This document shows positions 14,036 to 25,111 of a stretch of DNA of 64,000 bases, piece by piece. Every line of letters begins with the position of its first letter. Position 1 is the stretch's first letter. The notes under the pieces are model-generated. The model saw only the letters and a program-made list of their open reading frames with translations, ran no database searches and was not told where the DNA came from. The position numbers were made by a program, and so were the translations under genes. Source of the stretch: Scilla litardierei (Eukaryota; Streptophyta; Magnoliopsida; Asparagales; Asparagaceae); the NCBI GenBank assembly GCA_030789695.1, contig CM061135.1, positions 111,298,301 to 111,362,300 on the forward strand. Reading direction: 5' to 3'.

Positions 14036-14038
<3 letters not shown>

Positions 14039-14098
<60 letters not shown>
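14039..14098. repeat. (TA)n microsatellite between H2 and H3
   Basis: Almost pure TA dinucleotide run. The 5' end of H2 abuts its left side and the 3' CTAG end of H3 its right side. Confidence 0.95.
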
Positions 14099-14101
<3 letters not shown>

Positions 14102-14345
14102 GTCATTGCACATGCCCATAGGGCACGGTTTATTTAATGGCTGAGTGCCCGTGTCCGTGTCCGTGCCCGTGCCCCCTACACAAATTTCAAGTTTCCCCAA
14201 AATTTCAAGTTTTCCCCCAAAATTTCAAGTTTTCCCCCAAATTTAAGTTTTCCCCCAAAAATTAAGTCCCCCCCAAAATTGTCATTGCCACGTAGGACAA
14301 AGTTTTGTCCTAGTAGGATAAGATTCAAAATCTTCATGTTTTATA

Positions 14346-14347
<2 letters not shown>
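14099..14347 (-). mobile_element. Small Helitron-like element H3 (about 249 bp)
   Basis: Minus-strand 5' end TCTATAAAACATGAAGATTT (from 14347); 3' end is a hairpin (CCGTGCCC, TAT, GGGCA...) and CTAG at 14099-14102, followed by T. The 5' 80 bp match the start of H4, including an inverted pair (GTAGGACAAAG / TTTGTCCTACGTGG). The middle holds four or so copies of a TTTTCCCCCAAAATTTCAAG-like repeat and a CCGTGTCCGTGCCCGTGCCC run. It has no coding capacity and looks like a minimal internal-deletion derivative of the H4 family. Confidence 0.65.
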
Positions 14348-14395
<48 letters not shown>

Positions 14396-14431
14396 CTCTA
14401 TATCTATCTCTCTCTCTCTCTCTCTCTATAT
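14348..14431. repeat. (TA)n plus (TC)n microsatellite between H3 and H4
   Basis: TA dinucleotides to about 14391, then TC/TATC repeats to 14431. It separates the 5' ends of two Helitrons that point away from each other. Confidence 0.95.
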
Positions 14432-14560
14432 TCTATAACGGATGAAGATTTTGAATGTTTGTCCCAGTAGGACAAAGCTTTGTCCTACGTGGCAAAAGCA
14501 ATGGTGACTGGGAGAAAACTATGATGACTAGGATGAGTTTGGGGAAAAAGGGGGGGAAGG

Positions 14561-14705
14561 GAAATTTGAAAATGGAAATTTTGATTGAAAAATTAAAATT
14601 TTGGGGGCGGCCTTCTCAGCTGAACCAAACGGGGGAAATTTGAAAATGGAAATTTGTATTTGAAAACCAAACTTGGGGGCAGCCTTCTCAGCTGAACCAA
14701 ACGGG

Positions 14706-14707
<2 letters not shown>
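14561..14707. repeat. Two-copy tandem repeat of about 74 bp
   Basis: Two adjacent copies share GAAATTTGAAAATGGAAATTT at one end and CCTTCTCAGCTGAACCAAAC at the other; the second copy is slightly diverged. Confidence 0.9.

Positions 14708-14708
<1 letters not shown>

Positions 14709-14776
<68 letters not shown>
14709..14776. repeat. (TC)n microsatellite
   Basis: About 34 TC dinucleotides followed by a C-rich pyrimidine stretch to about 14840. The Ser-Leu and Arg-Glu reading frames across it are artefacts. Confidence 0.95.
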
Positions 14777-14780
<4 letters not shown>

Positions 14781-16033
14781 TCTCTCCTCCCCCTCCATCC
14801 CTCCCTCCCTCCCTCCCCCTCGCCCCCTCTCTCTCGCAGTCCCCTGCCCTCAAAAACCCCATGCCTAACTGCAAGAAAGGAGAAGCATGATGATCTTGAG
14901 CTGATGCTCGAGGTATGGTTAATAATCTTGATCCTTTTTTATTATTTGGTTGATGTTGTAAGTTAAGTTAAGTTTACTCACGGCTGTGACATCACGGTAG
15001 CAAAATCAACTTCAGAAGTAGACGGATGCAACATCACTGCTACGACATCACGACATTAACTTCAAAAGCAGACGGCTGTGACTTCACGGCTGCTACTTCA
15101 GAATCAAGGAGGAACTCAGATCTTTGGGACATCACAGAAGTACTCATCGAGGGCACCCACAAGCCCTTTGTCAAGAAACTGTGAGAGCACGAGCTGCAAA
15201 TCCTGATCCATTCAATATTCTCTATGTCAAGTGAGTTCTGATGTTTTCACTTTCGATTTCGAATTTTGTTGTTTTTGATTTTTTTTGCAGAAATAAATTT
15301 GGAGAGGCAGTCAAATTCCTTTATTTTAAATTTGCAAATCCTGATCCCTTTTTTATTCTAGACATTAAGCATTGGCCCACAAATCTTGATCCATTTTTTA
15401 TTTTCGTTTGGATTTTTGCACACCAAATGTTTGTACAAATGCTCAAAAGAACAATGTTTTGTTTTCCCCACAATTTGGTCAACTTACAGTAAGTTTATGC
15501 CTCAATATTGTTATTGCAAGTTTATAATTTTTTATGGTGGTATGGTGTTACTAAAACCAAAAATTGGAGCTGAACTTTCATTAATTGCACCTGATAAAAA
15601 TTGAAACCTCCCCTTAATTTGGCGAGAAAAGATGAATGTTTTTTTCTTTTGTCATTTGTTTATATTAGTTATTTTTTGTTTTTTTGATTTGAACACGAGG
15701 TTTAAATTCTGCATTGTGAGCCATTGAACAGAAATTTTAAATGAAAGCATGCCAGAATTTTGATATAGCAACTGACTTTTTTTATGAAGACATTCCGCCA
15801 TCACATGTGATGTGTCCCCCGTGCATTGATTTGGAGAGATGAATTTTTGGGGAGATGATGATATTCCATGAGCCAGTAGACTCTTTGAGAAACTCCAACA
15901 CTTCATATTTTATGGTAAAAACATTTTACTTACTTTCAACCTGTTATATCTATTATATCTGTTATGGAATAATCTGTTATATCTATTATACATTTGTTAC
16001 TTCAAAAACTTCCTAAAATTTGTTGAATTTTGG

Positions 16034-16098
16034 TGAGGGTTGGATGGAGTGACGAATTCGGTGCACTCATATGACGTCGAGACGAAGAAATGGACCAG
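16034..16098 (+). pseudogene. Kelch-repeat exon fragment in H4
   Basis: The frame reads GLDGVTNSVHSYDVETKKWTR, with the kelch pattern of a glycine turn, then V-x-x-YD-x-x-T-x-x-W. The match stops at ACCAG followed by GTTC, which resembles a 5' splice site, so this looks like one exon plus intron of a captured kelch-domain gene. Only one repeat is visible, too little to name the parent gene. Confidence 0.5.
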
Positions 16099-17788
16099 GT
16101 TCAAAATTTATTTTGCTAAAGATCAATATTTTGCTTTTACTTTTATGATATGTTTTTGTAGAATGCAAATAGTTATTCCCATTATATGCTTTATATCAAA
16201 TTTATGCATTATGAAGCACTGTCAGAATTTCCTCAAAAAAGTGCTAGCAGAATTTACATGAGCCTTTTATTAGCTCATTGGTTCATCTAGCTTGCTATTA
16301 TTGATGTTGCTTTCTTTCATAGATTTTCATAGAAAGAAACAGCTTGGTGATCATATAAAATTTGAGCTCAGCATGGAACATATGATATTACAGGATATCT
16401 CAGCGATAGTATCCATTGAGATTTCCTACATTTTAATTCATATTTCATATACATTTTCTTTCATATTTCATATAGAGCCAGCTCATGTTCTTGATTTAAA
16501 GGCCTTAGGGCATCACCCCACAAACTCACATGCACTGCTTGCTTCCTCTTTCAGATTGAGATCAGATGGAATGGAGAAAGCCATGCTTTCCACTTCCCCT
16601 CCTTGGTTTCTCAAAAAACAGAACTGAAAGGAAAAACAAGAATGTGAGCAGGATTCTCCCTTTTGGTCCTTTTGCAGTGCATTATGTGCCTGATGGCTGA
16701 CAACATATAACCTAATGGGAATTTTAAAATCAATCTACAATGGGAGAGAAACCGTTTTGACATAAACATATAAGTTAAATCTGCATAAAGGGATATGAAT
16801 CAAAATAATGGTAAATCATCTCATGCAGCAAATAAACAACACCTCCTTGCTACATGATCCGCTAATACATTCTACATCCCCCAACAAAAATAACAACAAT
16901 AAGTTTAAAATAATTGTTGTATCATTTACAACTTATCTGCTGCATGAAAGAGTACACTTTAGGGTGTTTGGGGGAACCCTTGAAATAAGAATACAGATAC
17001 TGCAAGAGTAAAAATGGTATACAAGTCACCTAGCTCGAATGAGTGTGTATAGATGTACACATAAGAGGAAAAAGAATACCAACAATAAGAAATTCTATCA
17101 CTTTAAGGATAAAGGGAATAAGAATTGCTACGAAAAAGTGATAAGCTACCAAGAAGGAATCTCATGCATGAGCCCGGTTCATAATAAAATACATAAACTG
17201 CGGCAGAATAATTATTCTGAAAACATCTAAAGCATTGCTTCCTGGTAGAGTAATTCAAAAATTAAAAAGGAAACTGAAAATAGAAAAAAAACATAACTTG
17301 ACTGAGCTTTTTAAGCGAAAGGAACTGGAAAGATAATCGGACAATTCAGCCTACTTTTAATTTGCAAGGTGAGGGAAAAACTTAAGAGAATAGACAACTA
17401 AGAAATTGTAACGAACTACAAGAAAATGAAATGTAGCATACATTGCACCATTAAGCTATGGGCAAAATTATGACATTAACAATAACATTGACCCTAACTG
17501 AAGCCACGCATTACAAAAGATCGGCTGAAGTCAGTTGCATGCCCATAAAATGAGAGCCTATGGGTATCTTGCTTCGAGACAAGATGAGTTCTTATAAGTT
17601 TTTTATTACGTCGATCACATTAAAATGAGCCCAACTCAGAAAGGAAAGAAGGAAACGACTTTGTGTAGATCTATTTAAGCAATGCTCGCTATCTTCAAAT
17701 GTAAGACTTGGAAACAAAACAGGCTAACGTAATGGATTCTGCTAATAGAAAGAATAAAGTATTCAGTTGATAGCTCCAAGATTTAAAT

Positions 17789-17931
17789 AACTATGAAAAA
17801 ATTGAAATTAAATGGTGTGAACTTCAATCCCTGACAGCAACAAGATACCAAACAAAGAGTAAAAGAACTATGAAAAAAATGAAATTAAATGGTGCGAACT
17901 TCAATCCCTACCAGCACCAAGAAACCATATT
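17789..17931. repeat. Two-copy tandem repeat, 77 bp period
   Basis: AACTATGAAAAA...GAACTTCAATCCCT occurs at 17789 and again at 17866 with few differences. Confidence 0.85.
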
Positions 17932-19554
17932 GCTAAGTGCTAATCATTCCTGCAAAGCCAACATGAAACAGCAAGGAGACAAAAGACAACTATATAAAGA
18001 TAGATAACGAAAGCCTGCTAGGCTACCTTTTGCAGAATGCTAATGTTGACCACCGACAGACTTCTTGCTAGCAGCATGACCGGTTTTTTTGAAGAAGCAT
18101 GACCGGTTTACAAAGAGAAATTTGAAGAAGCACTTGCAATTTTACTTTTTGCATGACGTTGGGTCATCTTTTTTCATTCCATTTATAGTGTCAATGAAAT
18201 ACACAAAGTTGTATACATGTACACCAGTTTATTGAGTTAGATTACCCCAGTTTTTTGAGAAGGCCATGTCTATTTTCAGTTCAACATCAGTTCAACATCA
18301 GTTCAACATCCATATGCAATGTTTCTGTTGCAAGTTTCAGTTCAGCTTACACTAGAACTTTTTCTAGCATTGCAATATTGCAATGGTTCTGACCAGTCCT
18401 TTATCACAACAGAATTTTGTCATAATTTTTTGCTGCAATGTTTCCATATTTTTAGCATTTCTTCAATGGTTATATTGACACGAGGTTAATTTTCACATGT
18501 TATATTGTTCGGTGATGGGGTTATTCTTGAGGAACATGTAGAAAAGTATTTTTTGGGTTCAAAACTGGAAAGAATTTTATTTAGCGTCGTTCTGTCATCC
18601 TTCATTTTGTTTATGTTTTTGGTAGCATTTTCCTTTCCATCCTAGCAATGCTAGATTAACTTGAATATTAGTGTATCTCCATTAGTTTTTTTCTAATTTT
18701 TTGTATTTTTTTGCTTCTTAGCCCCAAGTTTATCCATAAATGCCTGAAGTTGTTGGATTTAATTTTGGTTACATGCAAGCAGAACCCTAAAATTCTGACG
18801 ATTGCGGCTGAGCGAATTCGAGGTGTTAAGAATCTCTCTTTGTCTCTCCCTTAGTTTTTTGTCCCAGTTTTTTTCCTTTTTTTCGCTTGGATGATGGGCC
18901 AGTGATGAGTCTACAGAATTATTGCCTTCATTGTTTGATTGCAATTGTGATAATTCTGTATTTATCAATGAAAGAAGCTACTTATTACATATGCCAAATC
19001 CTGACTATCTCTATCCCATTTTTCAATTGCTTGCTGCAAATAATTTTATTGTCATAGGGTATAATTTACTTCTTAGCATAACTGTACCAAGCTCAAAATA
19101 TCCAGTGGTAGTGGCATCACTGCTGTGAACTTGCTCCTGAAGGATAAAACTTGGGCAATTCAAACGATTTGAGCGCTCATTTTGGTCTGATGAGTTATTT
19201 TTATAGCAATATATACTTGGATATGCATATTGCGCCATATATTCAAAACATGGTATTACACTGTTAAATGAAATATTTATAATTCAGCCACCCAAATTGT
19301 ATGCTTTTTAATGCTTTTTAAACTCAACCGTCTAAATTTAGTAACGAATATTTATAACTGCGGTTGGTCTCTGCTTTTTGATGCCCAAGTTCCTGCAAGA
19401 GGATGGTTATGAAACTTGCAGTTTTGGTGTTTGATTATATGCTCGACTAAAATATTTAACCTTTTTCGCAGTTGGTCTCCCCGGATCAGTTGGAAGTTCA
19501 TGCAACATGTAGTTTTTGATTTGTGCATTGGATGTCTACGGAGAGCAGGGGAGA

Positions 19555-19731
19555 ATGTGTGATTCAAATGGGAAGGCATCTGGAATGATAGGATGGCTGC
19601 TATAAATGGTAGTAACTTTTGTCGTTAACCATGATACAGGTTCCATCCAACATTACTGGCCATTCCTTCTAACAAAGTCATGCAAGGCTATGCATACATT
19701 CTGATGCACGCCTGGGTTCCCTCCATTGTGA
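19555..19731 (+). pseudogene. Alpha-amylase gene fragment captured in H4
   Basis: Plus-strand frames read DSNGKASGMIGW, then TFVVNHDTGSIQHYWPF and, after a one-base shift, SNKVMQGYAYILMH. Plant alpha-amylases (glycoside hydrolase family 13) have the same order of motifs, with the conserved stretch V-D-NHD-T-GS-Q carrying a substrate-site Asp and a WPFPS-KVMQGYAYIL block. Here the first Asp of VDNHD is Val, there is a TAA stop after GMIGWLL, and a frame shift falls after WPF, so no enzyme can be made. The match ends near a GTGAG that could be a splice donor. It is flanked by intron-like DNA inside H4, which suggests capture by the Helitron. Confidence 0.85.
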
Positions 19732-21417
19732 GTTTTTCCCTTCTTTCTGTTCATCTCTTAAAATGTGAACTCATCATCATCTTACCAGCACTTCTAAATG
19801 CTCTTATTTTTATATTACTTGCATATCATATATTTTTCCACAACAACAACTCTCACAATCTTTTGTGAAAAACATAGAACAAAAACGCTCATTCCAGGCA
19901 TATTTTTAAAAACTTCTACTACAAATTAAATATGTTTTAATGTATGCAACTAAAATATCTGACCGTATTCATCTGAAGCATTATATAATTATGATGTGCA
20001 GTTCTATGATCATATGTTTGATTAAAACCCTTACGATGAGATAAGCAAGTTGGCAGCTATCATAAAAGGAATGGTATCCAACCAATGCAGGTGATTCTCT
20101 GGGGCTATGATTAAAATGCATTGGTTGGGTTTGTATTTGGGGGAAATTTGTGGGGTTTGATGAGTTAGGGTTGTTCGATTAAAGGGTGTTATAGCTGCTG
20201 ATTTTGTTGCTGGATCTGTCGTAGATTGTTTCAGATGCAAGTTTTGAATCAAATATGTGAACTAAACAGAATATTCTCATTAATTGGGGTCAATCTTCTG
20301 TATGGTCCTTGGTTACTCTGCCAAATTCCAACCTTGCAGGCAACTCAAGCAAAATCAAACATACTGAAAATTTGTAATGACGATTAAATGATGTTGTCCA
20401 AGTAAACAATAATCCCTTTCAGCCCCAAGCGTGCATCTGCTTCTATCTGCATGCTGTAATTTTGCCCATTGGTAGCAGATCCTGGTCAGAATGACAGAAC
20501 CAACTCAATTTGTGCTCTGCGAGGAAAATTATGATGATTTGGACCTCTCCTAATTTGCTCACTGAGTAGGAAAGGAGAATGCACCTGTAAACGAGTTGGT
20601 TAACCAAATTTTAGTAGGCATGGTACAACTAACTCTTGCATTTTGCACAACAGAGAAAGCACAACTAACTTTGATTATTTATTATAATTCCCTTGACAAA
20701 CATGTTATGCTCCATGACCCAGAATGAAGGTTAGGTTATGATATGTGATTTTTTTCCCTCACATAACGACTTCTTTGGATTTAGCTGTTATTTTTAGTGG
20801 TAAATTGATCTTGGATTATTATAATTGAATGATGTGACGTTATGTTGCCATAAATAAACAACGAGGCGGAAAGGTTTGATAGCTTTTATTTTTCTAAATC
20901 CTCTAGCTAATTAGTATCGGGGTCGGCATGAATTTTGGTTTAAGATTCATGGGTATTATTGATTTCATTTTCATAAGGACGGCACATGACGCTGCTAACA
21001 GGAACGTCAGTTTTATTTGCTTGGATATTGTGTGGTATGTAATAATATGTTTAAAAAATGTTATACTTCTTACTTTCTATAATGGAATATAAATTTCAAA
21101 AATTCGGTAAACCATGCGATTTTCAGAGATTAATTATTATTTCGAATGCCATGTGATTTAAAGCATGCAAGTTGCATAAGTTATAGTTAACTACGCTATG
21201 GTCGATCGTATAGAATTGCATCTCAATTATATGCTCTTTTATTATTTACTGATCTTTTTATTTGAACCAGATGTAGGTATATAGATAAGGGGATAAAGGA
21301 GAGGACTTTTTAATTTTTAGCTATGTGAAAATTGAATCAAAACTATTGCCTTCTGCTTGAGTCTATATGGGGTTATATGTCTAAATGGGGTTTTTTGTGG
21401 TTCAGGATTATTTTAGT

Positions 21418-21772
21418 CTTAGCATCGATCAGAATTTAGAGGTATTGGATCTATCGCGTAGCAAGCTGAATGGCTCAATACCTTCTGGGATCTTGAGAAT
21501 ATCATCTTTATCGATTTCTGTTAACTGGGTTGATACCTGATAAGTTCAGAATGTACAAAGTCTCAGGAAGCTAGACTTATTTGAAAACAAGCTATCGAGG
21601 AAAATACCAGATGCATTGGGCAGATGTATTGGCTTAGATAACCTGATGTTGGGTGGTAACTATTTCAAAGGAACCATCCCTTTGTTCTTGAGTGCATTAT
21701 CAGGAATTTCGGAACTAGATCTTTCTTGCGAAAATTTGTCTGGCCCATTACTAGAATTTCTTGAGAAAGGAT
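21418..21772 (+). pseudogene. LRR receptor-like gene fragment captured in H4
   Basis: The frame shows successive leucine-rich repeats of plant receptor type (L-x-x-LDL-x-x-N-x-L-x-G-x-IP): NLEVLDLSRSKLNGSIPSGI, SLRKLDLFENKLSRKIPDAL, then a repeat with NYFKGTIPLFL and another with ISELDLSCENLSGPL. Two in-frame stops (TGA TAA) fall between the first and second repeats, and the frame closes at about 21772 without a transmembrane or kinase part. It is a piece of the ectodomain of an LRR receptor-like kinase or protein. Such repeats cannot identify the exact parent gene. Confidence 0.75.
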
Positions 21773-22032
21773 GAAGATTTTCTGTATTTTGGAGCAGTTA
21801 TCCTTGCTGGTTCAGGTGAGAACGTTTGCCACTGAGAACTCGCCGTACATACACTTAGCCGTCTTCTCTTTCTCTAATTGCCTACCTGCATATGTCTAAA
21901 ATGTGGGCTTAATAAATTGGAGAGTTAGAAGTCTGTCATTGTTCCATAAATTTCCGACCCATAGCTGACTGCCTGTGCGGAGTAAAACAAGTGCATACCT
22001 TTATGATTTATCGTTTCACATTTACTTTGCAG

Positions 22033-22333
22033 CTGGCCACGGAGAGTCGTCCATAGGACTTACAAGTATCTTTCTTTTACTGACAGGATCATCGAGCTAT
22101 TCGAGATCAAGTGCGATCATATCATGTCAGCACGTAGGATAAATCAAGATTAGTAGAGAAGCCAAGTGCTGAAGCAGGCGACAGCAGCGCGAATGAGAGC
22201 ACCGATGATGTTAGCAAACCGTCGAGGTGGAGAAAGCAAGAGGAGTAATAGCCCTGGGAGCATCAATAGGCTGAAGTTGTTGTACATGACATCCCTATGT
22301 GTATATCGTTCCATGATGCCTGATACTACTTGC
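22033..22333 (+). other. Exon-like patch at the 3' end of H4, unidentified
   Basis: One frame gives WPRRVVHRTYKYLSFTDRII and continues to a stop near 22152. A second, shifted frame gives KPSAEAGDSSANESTDDVSK ending at a stop, like a hydrophilic C-terminus. I do not recognise the protein. The GC content exceeds that of the surroundings, which fits a captured coding exon and 3' end. Confidence 0.3.
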
Positions 22334-23202
22334 AAATTTTGAGAAATCTAATGGTCTTCTTTATATTGTGCAAGATTTTGCAGATGATTTCTGTTTTGTA
22401 TAATAAAGTGCTGGCAAAAATTTGGAACTAAAGTTTCATAAAATTTCACTGTCGGATGAAATTTATTGAGGTCAAAGAACCCTAGGGTCAAGTATTGTTT
22501 ACATTAATATTTTGCTTTGCTATTTGCAATGCTTTTCATATAATTGGACAATTTTCATGCAACTGTCATTTTGGTTATGTTTTACAGAACACAGCAATTT
22601 TAAAAAAAAGTGGGGAACCCAAAGAATACCGTAGGTTGATACAATAAATCACATGATAACTATACTTAGCGATAAATTTCATTTATTTTATATGTAACTA
22701 ATTTAATTTTATTACTTTGATTTTAAATTTTCTTATTGATTGTTGAAATTGGTTGCACTCTAGAAACAAATTTAATTTCTTTTGATACATCGAAAAGTAG
22801 AAATCTAACTTAAATTTTGATAATTGCTTTTATAAGTTTAACAAAAAAATCTAATAATATATATATATTAAAACCAAAGTCGCCCACGCCGAAGTCGCCC
22901 GAGCCGAAGGCGCTAATTTTTTTACGCTAAATTGGTGTTCCACGTCGAAGGCGCCCGCTAAATTTTTTACGCTGCTTTGTTGTTTCACGCCAAAGGTGCT
23001 CGCTTCGAATTTGTTGTTCTACGCTAATTTGTTGTTCCGTGCCGAAAGCGCCAGTGCCGCTAAATATTTTTACGCTAATTTGTTGTTCTTTTAAATTGTG
23101 TCTGTGGAAATAATTTTTTTTGTGAACAAAGATTTCGCGGGGGAAAATCTTAAATGATCCGTGCCTGCGGGCACGAGTTATGACTAGTATATATATATAT
23201 AT

Positions 23203-23879
23203 ATGGGAATGATACTAGATGTGTATAAGTATTGAAATGCACTTATTTGTTTATATACTAGTATGCTAGTAAAAGTTTGGATATATATTGGATGTTATGT
23301 ATATAATGGTATGGGTAGCTACCGACTACCTGCTAGTATAATTTGAGTAGCTTGACTGTATGGGTGTGTAACAGCAGGATATGTATAATATGTGTGAATA
23401 GGTGTGTGCCCATATATGTTAATGTGTGTGCATGTTGCATGGGTCCTAATACGTACATACATGCATGTCTATGTGCATATCTACTATTAGTGTAATAGTC
23501 TTGTGTGTAGGCGTGTACATGTATTTGGTTGTATGCAGATTCAGAAATCTATGTTTGGTATTGATACTTATACATCTCTGGGTCTATAATGAGTATGTGA
23601 TTGAGGAATATCTATGTGGGGTATTGCTTGTTGCGTATATGTGAATATGTGTCATAGTTGTATGAATTTCTATTATACATGCCACAATGGAGTGTAGGGA
23701 TGTGCTCAAGTGTATGTAGTGTGCAGTAGGAGCATACGTAATGATGTGTATATTGGATGAATGAATATATATATATATACTTATACATATCTTTGTTTGT
23801 TTACCTACTAATCTACCCTATAGGGTTGTTTATCCAGATGTATCTCAGCGTGCTTTGAATAAATGTATTCTTGTTTGTA

Positions 23880-23965
<86 letters not shown>

Positions 23966-25111
23966 TCTGTACCAAAGCATGTGTGTATGTATATACATGT
24001 GCAATGTGGGTGTAAATGTGGTAGATATGGAATATAGGTGTATACATGTTTGATAAGTGTAAGTGAATGAAACTGTTTAATATGTGGGTATTGAACTGTG
24101 TGTATTTGGTTGCACATTATACGTATACGTGTGTGGAGTGTAGATGGATATTTATATTTATTTGACTATTATGGCAGTATGTGCGAAGGATATGCAAGTG
24201 TGGTTACATATATAGCATATGGGAGAACGCATTATGTTTGTGCACTTTTGTGTGTATTATGTGTAGTATATGTGCCTATCTGTGTGAGGTAGTAGGTGCA
24301 TCACCATGAATGTGAAATTGTGTGTGTATTTAACTATAATTATAATTATGGACCTTATGGGATTTGATCATGCATGTGTTAGTACGTGTCCGTAGGAGTG
24401 TGTATGGATGTGACTAAATAATATGTGTATATAGATATTTATGTGCCTGTAAATGTGAGTGAACCAATATGACTAAGTATTGGGTGTATAGGGATCCTGT
24501 GTACATACGGTGTGACACCGTGATAGTGACCATGTTTATCAAGTAATAATGTGTAGATTAATGTGTATTATTGTGTGTTTGTGCATGGATATAGACATAT
24601 ATGTAAAAATATAAACAGGTAGGATGTAAGTCATTTATACCTGAATGTATTATGGTGTATATGAAAACGTACCATGTGTGAGTGCCTTATGGATCAAGAT
24701 ATGGATATGATGTGATGTCATATTACATAGGTATGAGTAGTGATCTGGATACGTATAATGATACATATAGAGATCTATTTGTGGTATGTGTGTGTGTGTT
24801 GTATCTGTTAGTGTATATAATATGCTTAGATATTTATGTGAAGGATGCCTATGTGTGTGTGTATATATATGTAGTGAATGCATATAGTGATGTGGATGTG
24901 CTACTAAATGAATAATAGGATGTATATGGGATATGTGTGTCAGGCGGGTGTGTATGGATTATAGTGAAGCATATAGTGTATATAAGTGTGGTGTAGATAT
25001 GTATTCTTGTTGGTGATTCATGGGTAGAAAGACCATCATACCTAGCTGATCTTTGCCAGGATTCACACCCTAGGAAGTCCGAGGACGGACTTTATTTTAA
25101 GGTGGGTAGGA
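23203..25111 (+). mobile_element. 3' internal part of Del/Tekay-like element, copy A
   Basis: TG- and TA-rich, non-coding DNA that is nearly collinear with 55150-56960 (copy B). It ends with CCGAGGACGGACTTTATTTTAA and a purine tract (GGTGGGTAGGA), the arrangement found just upstream of the 3' LTR in Del/Tekay chromoviruses. No gag or pol motif is present, so this appears to be a large non-autonomous derivative. Its left edge is the TA tract next to the 3' end of H4. Open frames across TA tracts (Tyr-Ile repeats) are not genes. Confidence 0.55.
23884..23962. repeat. (TA)n microsatellite
   Basis: About 39 TA dinucleotides; the matching place in copy B (about 55840) has only a very short run. 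Confidence 0.95.

Larger units (their letters stand above)
7113..14038 (-). mobile_element. Helitron-like element H2
   Basis: On the minus strand the 5' end reads TCTATATTATATC (from 14038, preceded by A). The 3' end is a hairpin (CCGTGCCC, TAT, GGGCACAGG) followed by a short spacer and CTAG at 7113-7116, with T as the next base. Its last 250 bp are clearly related to the end of H1: both carry repeated GGAACTAAATTT-type runs, an ATTATTGCGCTTTAATTATT-like stretch and the same hairpin. No Rep/helicase coding was seen, so it would be non-autonomous. The interior is AT-rich with a large tandem-repeat block (11837-12640) and a few exon-like patches that I cannot identify. A further decayed hairpin terminus lies at about 7320-7355. 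Confidence 0.6.
14432..23187 (+). mobile_element. Helitron-like element H4 carrying gene fragments
   Basis: The 5' end TCTATAACGGATGAAGATTT starts at 14432 and shares its first 80 bp or so with H3. The 3' end has the hairpin CCGTGCC, TGC, GGGCACG, then a short spacer and CTAG at 23184-23187, followed by TATATA. No Rep/helicase is visible, so it is probably non-autonomous. Degraded host-gene pieces lie on the plus strand at 16034-16098 (kelch), 19555-19731 (alpha-amylase), 21418-21772 (LRR) and 22033-22333 (unknown). The rest is AT-rich, intron-like sequence. Treating the whole interval as one element rests on the matching ends; nested insertions inside it are possible. Confidence 0.6.

Noticed and set aside
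14593..14966. Ser-Leu and Arg-Glu repeat ORFs
   Set aside because: Produced by the (TC)n run at 14709-14776.
21418..22333. A functional LRR receptor kinase gene
   Set aside because: Two stops between repeats, no transmembrane or kinase region, and no continuous frame; a captured fragment explains it better.
23813..24117. Open frames of Tyr-Ile repeats on both strands
   Set aside because: They are translations of a (TA)n microsatellite and its flanks; no start context or conservation beyond the repeat. The same holds for 14279-14470 and 55522-55740.
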